Positions 58,765 to 64,000 of a stretch of DNA of 64,000 nucleotides are shown here, one piece after another. The notes beneath the pieces are model-generated. The model made no database searches. It was not told the DNA's origin and saw nothing but the letters and a program-made list of their open reading frames with translations. The translations under genes and the position numbers were made by a program. The stretch covers positions 1,971,001 to 2,035,000 of the forward strand of contig NZ_CP136573.1 in NCBI RefSeq assembly GCF_035194505.1, given 5' to 3'. The first letter of the stretch is position 1. Each line of letters begins with the position of its first letter. Source of the DNA: Erythrobacter sp. (GTDB lineage Bacteria > Pseudomonadota > Alphaproteobacteria > Sphingomonadales > Sphingomonadaceae).

Positions 58765-60180
58765 ATGAGTGACATGACGAAGGCCGACGGCGAGGTGCGG
58801 ATCGAGACCGATTCGCTGGGCGAAGTGGCGGTTCCGGCCAACATGCACTGGGGCGCGCAGACGCAGCGCAGCATCGTGAACTTCCCGATCGGCGGCGAAA
58901 AGATGCCGCCCGCGCTGGTGCGTGCGCTCGGCATCCAGAAGCTTTCGGCGGCCAAGGCCAACATGAAGCTCGGCGTGCTCGATGCCGGAATCGGCGAGGC
59001 GATCGTCCAGGCCGCGCGCGAAGTGATCGACGGCACGCTGGCCGACCAGTTCCCGCTGGTGGTGTGGCAGACCGGCTCGGGCACCCAGTCCAACATGAAC
59101 GCCAACGAGGTGATCGCGAGCCGCGCAAACGAAATCCTCACCGGCAACAAGGGCGGCAAGTCGCCCGTCCACCCCAATGACCATTGCAACATGGGCCAGT
59201 CGTCGAACGACACTTTCCCCACCGCGATGCACATCGCTGCGGCCGTGGAAGCGAGCGATCACCTGATCCCGGCGCTGACAAAGCTGCACGGCGCACTGGA
59301 CGCCAAGGCGCAGGAATTCGCCCACCTCGTCAAGATCGGCCGCACCCACCTGCAGGATGCGACCCCGATGACGCTGGGGCAGGAGTTCTCGGGCTACGCC
59401 AAGCAGATCGAATACGGCATCGCCCGCGTCGAAGCCGCGCTGCCGCGGGTGCTGGAGCTGGCGCAGGGCGGCACCGCCGTCGGCACCGGGATCAACGCCA
59501 AGGTCGGTTTCGACACCGCCTTCGCCGCCGAAGTCGCCGCCGAAACCGGCCACGCCTTCGTCACTGCGCCGAACAAGTTCGAGGCGCTCGCCGCGCATGA
59601 TGCGATGGTCGAGATTTCGGGCGCGCTCAATGTGCTCGCCGTCAGCCTGATGAAGATCGCCAACGACATCCGCCTGCTCGGCTCCGGCCCGCGCTCGGGT
59701 CTCGGCGAACTCAGCCTGCCCGCCAACGAACCGGGCTCCTCGATCATGCCGGGCAAGGTCAATCCGACCCAGTGCGAGGCGATGACGATGGTCTGCGCGC
59801 AGGTGATGGGCAACAACATGGCGGTGAGTGTGGCGGGATCGCACGGCCACCTCGAACTCAACGTGTTCAAGCCGGTGATCATCTACAACGTGCTCCAGTC
59901 GATCAAGCTGATCGGCGATGCGAGCCACGCCTTCACCGACAATTGCGTGGTCGGGATCGAGGCCAACACCACCCGCATCACCCAGCTGCTCAACGAAAGC
60001 TTGATGCTGGTGACGGCGCTGAACCCCCACATCGGCTACGACAACGCGGCCAAGATCGCCAAGAAGGCCCATGCCGAAGGCACGACGCTGAAGGAATCGG
60101 CGCTGGCGCTCGGCCTGCTCACCGAAGAGCAATTCGCCCAGTGGGTTGTGCCGGCGGACATGATCAAGCCGAGAGATTAA
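58765..60180 (+). CDS. fumC: Class II fumarate hydratase
   Basis: A protein of 471 residues. The superfamily signature GSSIMPGKVN is at 324-333; QTGSGTQSNMNANEVI and RTHLQDATPMTLGQEFSGY are present. It interconverts fumarate and malate in the TCA cycle, without an Fe-S cluster. ATG 58765 (MSDMTKAD) has AGGGATGGG upstream; ATG 58756 is three residues longer. A palindromic element follows at 60211. Confidence 0.96.
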   Translation: MSDMTKADGEVRIETDSLGEVAVPANMHWGAQTQRSIVNFPIGGEKMPPALVRALGIQKLSAAKANMKLGVLDAGIGEAIVQAAREVIDGTLADQFPLVVWQTGSGTQSNMNANEVIASRANEILTGNKGGKSPVHPNDHCNMGQSSNDTFPTAMHIAAAVEASDHLIPALTKLHGALDAKAQEFAHLVKIGRTHLQDATPMTLGQEFSGYAKQIEYGIARVEAALPRVLELAQGGTAVGTGINAKVGFDTAFAAEVAAETGHAFVTAPNKFEALAAHDAMVEISGALNVLAVSLMKIANDIRLLGSGPRSGLGELSLPANEPGSSIMPGKVNPTQCEAMTMVCAQVMGNNMAVSVAGSHGHLELNVFKPVIIYNVLQSIKLIGDASHAFTDNCVVGIEANTTRITQLLNESLMLVTALNPHIGYDNAAKIAKKAHAEGTTLKESALALGLLTEEQFAQWVVPADMIKPRD

Positions 60181-60210
60181 GTGTTGTTGGTGTTCTGATA
60201 AGCGAGCGGA

Positions 60211-60313
60211 CCTCCCGCCCCACCCCCCCGCCCGGCCACCATAGTCTGATGGTATCATTGGTGGCCGGGCGGGGAGGTGGGGCGGGGGGTCTGTGCCACC
60301 ACAGGTGGCACGC
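60211..60313 (-). repeat. Palindromic intergenic element, copy 4
   Basis: The arms 60211-60241 and 60259-60289 match over 31 bases with two mismatches; the centre is TAGTCTGATGGTATCAT. The companion hairpin GTGCCACC-ACA-GGTGGCAC lies at 60293-60311. It is oriented like copy 3. The flanking genes are fumC and the LytS-like kinase, both on the plus strand, so it is the one copy in a position that could affect a downstream gene. Confidence 0.88.
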
Positions 60314-60436
60314 AGAAACAACGCTCGTCGATGCTGAACGGCCGTTCATCATTCGACCAATGCGAGTCACTGCCCGACGACACGCGCCCGCCCTGGTGGT
60401 CATCCACCGGCGGGCGCGGTATCGCTGATCGGCATA

Positions 60437-61687
60437 ATGGCGACACTTTCAAACTCTGAACCGACCGCGACCGCGTCCGATGCGACCGTGCCGTTCCGCA
60501 CGGTGCTGTTTTCGATGATCGTGCTGTGGGCGACCTATTTCGCGCTCACCACGATGCGCTCGATGGTGATGGATTTCGGGCTCCAGTTCGAGCTCGGCTG
60601 GCGGCGTCTGCTGGTGACGGCGGCGGGTGTCGCGCTCACGCTCGTGATGTGGCTGCTGCTGCGGCTGTTCGACAACCGCCCGCTATGGCTCAAGATCTCC
60701 GCCGCGATCGCGCTGGCGATGCCGGCTGCGCTGGCAATCGGGCAGGTCAATTATCTCGTCTTCAAGGACATGGCCCCCGTGATGGAGCAGGCCTATGCCG
60801 AAAAGAACAACCTCAATCTGCGCCGCGACGAAAGCGGCAACCTGCTGATCGATGTGCCGATCGCGCAGAAGGATGCCGCAGGGCAGGGTGCACCGGGGGC
60901 GACCCAGTCGGTGATTATCGAGCCGGCCGAAACCCAGGCCGATTTCTGGCGCCGCCTGCTCGACGTCGCGCTCGGGCGCTACTTCCTGCTCCTGGCCTGG
61001 GCTTCGACCTATTTCGCGCTGCTCGCGGGTGTGCAGGCACGCAGTGCCGAGCGGCGCGAGCAGCAATTCCGCTCCGCCGCCAAGGCCGCCGAGCTGCGCT
61101 CCCTGCGCTATCAGGTGAACCCGCATTTCCTGTTCAACACCCTCAATTCGCTTTCCGCGCTGGTGATGATCGGCAAGGCTGACAGGGCCGAGAAGATGAT
61201 CCAGACGATCAGCCGTTTCTACCGCCATTCGCTCGCCAACGAGCCGACGGCGGATGTTTCGCTGAGCGACGAATTCGATCTCCAGCGGCTCTATCTCGAT
61301 ATCGAGGCCGTGCGTTTCCCCGAACGACTGGTGTGCGTGTTCGATCTGCCCGCCGGGCTGGAAGACGCGCGCGTGCCCGGCATGATCCTGCAACCGCTGG
61401 TCGAGAATTCGGTCAAATACGCGATCTCGGCGGTGGCCCGTCCGGTCACCATCACGATTGCCGCACGCGAGGAGTTTGACCGGCTGGTGATCACCGTCAG
61501 CGATGATGGGCCGGGCGTGCCGCAGGGCGCGCATCACGGCTTCGGCATCGGGCTTGCCAATGTGCGCGACCGGCTGGAGGCGCGTTTCGGCCCCGATATC
61601 GGCTTCACCTCGGCCCCCGTTCCGGACGGCTACCGCACCGAAATCCGCATTCCCCTCACCAGATCGACGAGCCGCCATGATGGATAG
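60437..61687 (+). CDS. LytS-family sensor histidine kinase
   Basis: A protein of 416 residues. Four predicted membrane helices (about 20-38, 55-75, 83-103 and 177-200) precede the His_kinase domain with RYQVNPHFLFNTLNSLSAL (phospho-acceptor H230) and the ATP-binding segment VSDDGPGVPQ and GFGIGLANVRDRLEARFG. A polar loop of about 70 residues between helices 3 and 4 may be the periplasmic sensor. It overlaps the response regulator gene by 8-11 bases. Confidence 0.92.
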   Translation: MATLSNSEPTATASDATVPFRTVLFSMIVLWATYFALTTMRSMVMDFGLQFELGWRRLLVTAAGVALTLVMWLLLRLFDNRPLWLKISAAIALAMPAALAIGQVNYLVFKDMAPVMEQAYAEKNNLNLRRDESGNLLIDVPIAQKDAAGQGAPGATQSVIIEPAETQADFWRRLLDVALGRYFLLLAWASTYFALLAGVQARSAERREQQFRSAAKAAELRSLRYQVNPHFLFNTLNSLSALVMIGKADRAEKMIQTISRFYRHSLANEPTADVSLSDEFDLQRLYLDIEAVRFPERLVCVFDLPAGLEDARVPGMILQPLVENSVKYAISAVARPVTITIAAREEFDRLVITVSDDGPGVPQGAHHGFGIGLANVRDRLEARFGPDIGFTSAPVPDGYRTEIRIPLTRSTSRHDG

Positions 61688-62432
61688 CGAGATCGAAACC
61701 ACCGCCCTTCGCACCCTGATCGTCGATGACGAACCGCTCGCGGTCGAGCGGGTGCAGGTCATTTGCGCCGAAATCCCGAGCGTGCAGGTGGTCGGCACCG
61801 CCAGCGACGGCGCGGCAGCCCTGCGGCTGGCGGAAAAGCTCGAACCCGATCTGGTGCTGCTCGACATGACCATGCCCGAGCTCGACGGGCTGGGTGTGGC
61901 GCGGCATCTCGCCGGGCAGGAACAGGCGCCGGTGGTGATCTTCGTCACCGCGCATGATCACTTCGCGGTCGAGGCCTTCGATTGTGACGCGGTCGACTAT
62001 GTCCTGAAGCCCGTCGCCGCCGACCGGCTCGAACGCGCGATCGAGCGTGCGCTCGCCCGCCGCGGAACGCGCCGCCAGAAGACCAGCCGTTTCCTCGACG
62101 AATTGTGGGTGCCGCACCGCTCCGAACTGCTGCGCATCGCGGTGAGCGAGGTCCACCAGATCGATGCCGAGCGCGATTATGTGCGGCTGCACGTGGGCGG
62201 CGAGGATGCGCCGCGCTTCTACCTGCTGCTCCAGACCATCGCGGGCCTCGAATCCCGGCTCGACCCCGAACAGTTCATCCGCATCCACCGCTCCACCATC
62301 CTGCGCCGCGACAATATCCGCGGGCTCAGGCACGACGGGCTGGGTGTATGGTCCGTGGAGCTGCAGAACGGCGAGGCGCTGCGCATCGGCCGCACCTATC
62401 TCGCCCGCGTCAAGGCGATGGCCGGACGTTGA
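61677..62432 (+). CDS. LytTR-type response regulator
   Basis: A protein of 251 residues. The receiver domain has DDEP near the start, phosphorylated D63 in LLDMTMPELDG, and KP in VDYVLKPVAA. The C-terminal LytTR domain (about 145-250) includes IDAERDYVRLHV and FIRIHRSTILRRDNI. It binds DNA through a ten-strand fold. It is the partner of the LytS-like kinase. Two ATGs in a row (61677 and 61680) are possible starts. The targets are unknown. Confidence 0.93.
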   Translation: MMDSEIETTALRTLIVDDEPLAVERVQVICAEIPSVQVVGTASDGAAALRLAEKLEPDLVLLDMTMPELDGLGVARHLAGQEQAPVVIFVTAHDHFAVEAFDCDAVDYVLKPVAADRLERAIERALARRGTRRQKTSRFLDELWVPHRSELLRIAVSEVHQIDAERDYVRLHVGGEDAPRFYLLLQTIAGLESRLDPEQFIRIHRSTILRRDNIRGLRHDGLGVWSVELQNGEALRIGRTYLARVKAMAGR

Positions 62433-62438
62433 TTTGCG

Positions 62439-62467
62439 GCCACCTATCGGTGGCGCAGACCTCCCGC
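62439..62467 (+). repeat. Palindromic element remnant (copy 5)
   Basis: GCCACC-TATC-GGTGGC (62439-62454) followed by GCAGACCTCCCGC, identical in its small hairpin to the start of copy 1. The long palindrome is missing; an intrinsic terminator begins 14 bases later. Confidence 0.75.
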
Positions 62468-62472
62468 TTCCC

Positions 62473-62514
62473 AAAAAAACGGCCCGAACCCCAGGGACTG
62501 GAAGGGTTCGGGCC
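62473..62514 (-). terminator. Intrinsic terminator of the UrcA gene
   Basis: GGCCCGAACCC (62481-62491) pairs with GGGTTCGGGCC (62504-62514), and AAAAAAA at 62473-62479 is a T-run on the minus strand. It ends the UrcA-family gene. Confidence 0.85.
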
Positions 62515-62564
62515 ATGACGGCGGCACCGCGGGGTTGGTGCCTGCCGTGAAGCATCTGCGCGGT

Positions 62565-62876
62565 TCAGCCGCCGCGCTGGCGATCTCCGGTGATGGCCGC
62601 GACCTGCTGACGGGCGTCGGCGCGGGCCTTGGTGACGCATTCGCGGCGCTCCTGCGTCAGGATGTGCGAGCCGGTGGTCACCTCGTCGGTGCGGCACACG
62701 ACGCGCACCGCGCGTTCGATCCGCTGGTCGAGCAGCTTCTGGCCCGAGGGGCTCGCAAGATTGATGTCATCGAGCTTCACTTCGATGCTCATCTTTTCGA
62801 CCGGTTCGGCCAGAACCGGGGTCGCGGCGGAACAGACAAGGCCGAGCGCCGCAGTGGCGAGTGCAAAAGTCTTCAT
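62565..62876 (-). CDS. UrcA family exported protein
   Basis: A protein of 103 residues. The signal peptide (1-23, ending VLAEP) leads to the UrcA family segment VKLDDINLASPSGQKLLDQRIERAVRVVC and the Cys pair (VVCRTDE, RECVTKA). It is common in sphingomonads, function unknown. ATG 62876 has GGAG 7 bases upstream. Confidence 0.88.
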   Translation of the reverse strand: MKTFALATAALGLVCSAATPVLAEPVEKMSIEVKLDDINLASPSGQKLLDQRIERAVRVVCRTDEVTTGSHILTQERRECVTKARADARQQVAAITGDRQRGG

Positions 62877-63103
62877 GGTCATCTCCATCGGCAGGTGGCC
62901 TGTGATCGGGCGGCGGTGCCGATCCGGGGGTTGCCAGGCGCTCTGCCGAGTTCAGAAATAAACCGCTTTCCAAGGGGCTTCAGCCACAGGTCGATCAACC
63001 CGCGCCCGCCGCTCGACCGGCGCGGCGGCACTGGGACGGACGGCATGAAGTGCCGGACAAATGGCGGTTTCCAATCGACCGGCGCGAGGCCATAGTGGCG
63101 CCA

Positions 63104-63376
63104 ATGGCATGGCAGACCACCGTGATCTTTGTTCTGGGCATCGCGAATTTCGCGCTCAATCGCGCCGTATTCGACAGCCGGCACCCGCTGTTCGCACGGC
63201 TGCCGCTGGTGAGTCGCAAGCTCGGCAGCGGGGCCGCGCTGGTGACCGAATTCGCGGTGCTGTTCTTCGCGCTGATGCTGGCGAGCAATGGCTGGCCCGA
63301 TTTCGTCTGGGCCTATGTCGGCTATTCGGCATTCAACGCGGTGGCCGCATGGCTGCTGCTGGCCCGCAGGATCTGA
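63104..63376 (+). CDS. Small membrane protein of unknown function
   Basis: A protein of 90 residues. It has two to three hydrophobic segments (WQTTVIFVLGIANFALN, ALVTEFAVLFFALMLAS, and a C-terminal helix ending LLLARRI). Unrecognised family. ATG 63104 is preferred to a GTG at 63050. It is 7 bases before the metallophosphoesterase gene and probably co-transcribed with it. Confidence 0.65.
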   Translation: MAWQTTVIFVLGIANFALNRAVFDSRHPLFARLPLVSRKLGSGAALVTEFAVLFFALMLASNGWPDFVWAYVGYSAFNAVAAWLLLARRI

Positions 63377-63383
63377 TCCCGCG

Positions 63384-64000
63384 ATGACCACCCGCCTGTT
63401 CCACATCAGCGACGTGCATTTCGGGGTAGAGAACCGCGCCGCACTGGCCGAAGTAGCGCGTGCCGTGGCCGAGGAGCGGCCCGATGCGGTGGTCTGTACC
63501 GGCGATCTCACCCAGCGCGCCAAGCATTCCGAATATGCGGCGGCGGCGGAATGGTTTGCCGCGCTCGGCGTGCCGGTGGTGCTCGAGCCGGGCAATCACG
63601 ACATGCCCTATTACAACCCGTGGGAGCGCTTCACCGATCCCTTCCGCCGCTACAACCGGTTGCGGCAGACAGTGCCGGGCGGGTTCGTGTCGGAGGATGT
63701 GGTGCTGGTGCCGCTGCTGACGACCGTGAGCGCGCAGACCCGCTTTCCGTGGTCGGACGGGGTGATCAGGCCGCCCGCGCTGGCGGCGACGCTGGCACAG
63801 CTGGCCGCACTGGACGGCGATCCGCGCACGATCATCGTCACCGCGCATCACCCGGTGCTCGGAAAGGACGACACCGGGCCCAATCCCACCATCGGCGGCG
63901 ATGCTGCCTTTGCCGCGCTGGCCGAGGCGGGGGCGCACGCAATCATGTCGGGCCATGTCCATGTGCCGTTCGACGAGGTGCGCAGCCGCGGCGGCCACTC
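63384..64000 (+). CDS. Metallophosphoesterase, N-terminal part (cut by window edge)
   Basis: Open from ATG 63384 to the window edge (205 codons). Calcineurin-like motifs in order: ISDVHFG, CTGDLTQRA, EPGNHDMPYY, TAHHPVL and SGHVHVP. It resembles the Icc/CpdA cyclic nucleotide phosphodiesterase group, but the substrate is unknown. Confidence 0.88.
   Translation, partial: MTTRLFHISDVHFGVENRAALAEVARAVAEERPDAVVCTGDLTQRAKHSEYAAAAEWFAALGVPVVLEPGNHDMPYYNPWERFTDPFRRYNRLRQTVPGGFVSEDVVLVPLLTTVSAQTRFPWSDGVIRPPALAATLAQLAALDGDPRTIIVTAHHPVLGKDDTGPNPTIGGDAAFAALAEAGAHAIMSGHVHVPFDEVRSRGGH

Noticed and set aside
58555..60321. Minus-strand frame of 588 codons over fumC
   Set aside because: Antisense of fumC; its N-terminal part reads the palindromic element.
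1..64000. tRNA, rRNA, CRISPR array, insertion sequence or prophage
   Set aside because: I looked for tRNA-like T-loop sequences, spaced direct repeats, transposase or integrase motifs and saw none.

Overview
The window is chromosomal DNA from a GC-rich alphaproteobacterium, most likely a member of the Sphingomonadales close to Erythrobacter/Porphyrobacter. The basis is recognition of gene families and gene order: a DUF1013/TrcR regulator, CarD, DUF6489, DUF1491, a DUF2497 (PopZ-type) protein, short BLUF photoreceptors, and a parB-parA-rsmG-mnmG-mnmE / rho / hemJ-hemE / maf-aroE-coaE-dnaQ layout like the origin region of Caulobacter. It is mostly core genome. I see no phage, integrase, transposase, CRISPR, tRNA or rRNA. 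No gap between genes exceeds about 300 bases except the putative origin.

Left part (1-33 kb): the 5' end of proA; an M23 envelope peptidase overlapping a bactofilin; an acyl-CoA synthetase with a palindrome over its start; trcR; a glycosyltransferase coupled to an LpxH-like phosphatase; a quinone oxidoreductase/GST pair; clpA; an ATP-dependent DNA ligase and its partner exonuclease split by a reversed small gene; a carbonic anhydrase/GNAT/hemB cluster; a second M23 peptidase; a SUV3-like helicase/S4/ferredoxin operon leading to carD; secreted proteins; Sua5; acyl-CoA dehydrogenase; a DUF815 ATPase; a PQQ-type dehydrogenase; and a free-methionine-sulfoxide reductase.

Origin part (33-49 kb): the minus-strand block parB, parA, rsmG, mnmG, mnmE, DUF6489, then two BLUF genes, rho, hemJ and hemE, all read leftward. 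The plus-strand block of PEP-synthase regulator, maf, aroE, coaE, dnaQ, hpf and ptsN reads rightward. Between them, at 44205-44539, lies an A/T-rich patch followed by several DnaA-box-like 9-mers, which I interpret as oriC. Five perfect parS palindromes sit at 34.9-37.6 kb, three of them inside rsmG and mnmG, and a sixth lies at 2.0 kb. A one-mismatch site lies in mnmE. ParA/ParB, these sites, the origin and a PopZ-like protein would together make the chromosome segregation machinery.

Right part (49-64 kb): thioesterase, DUF1491, a SleB-type wall hydrolase, exonuclease III, an A-type Fe-S carrier, a CBS protein, a 2Fe-2S ferredoxin, an S9 peptidase, the PopZ-like gene behind tolC and a degenerate PIMT gene, class II fumarase, a LytS/LytTR two-component pair, an UrcA-family protein and a truncated metallophosphoesterase.

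The most unusual non-genic feature is a family of long palindromes (four complete copies and one remnant) with GC arms of 24-31 bp around a conserved A/T core, often with a second small hairpin beside them. They sit just after genes, twice between converging genes. Positions, motifs and overlaps were read directly from the sequence; family assignments come from recognition of motifs, since no database search could be run.
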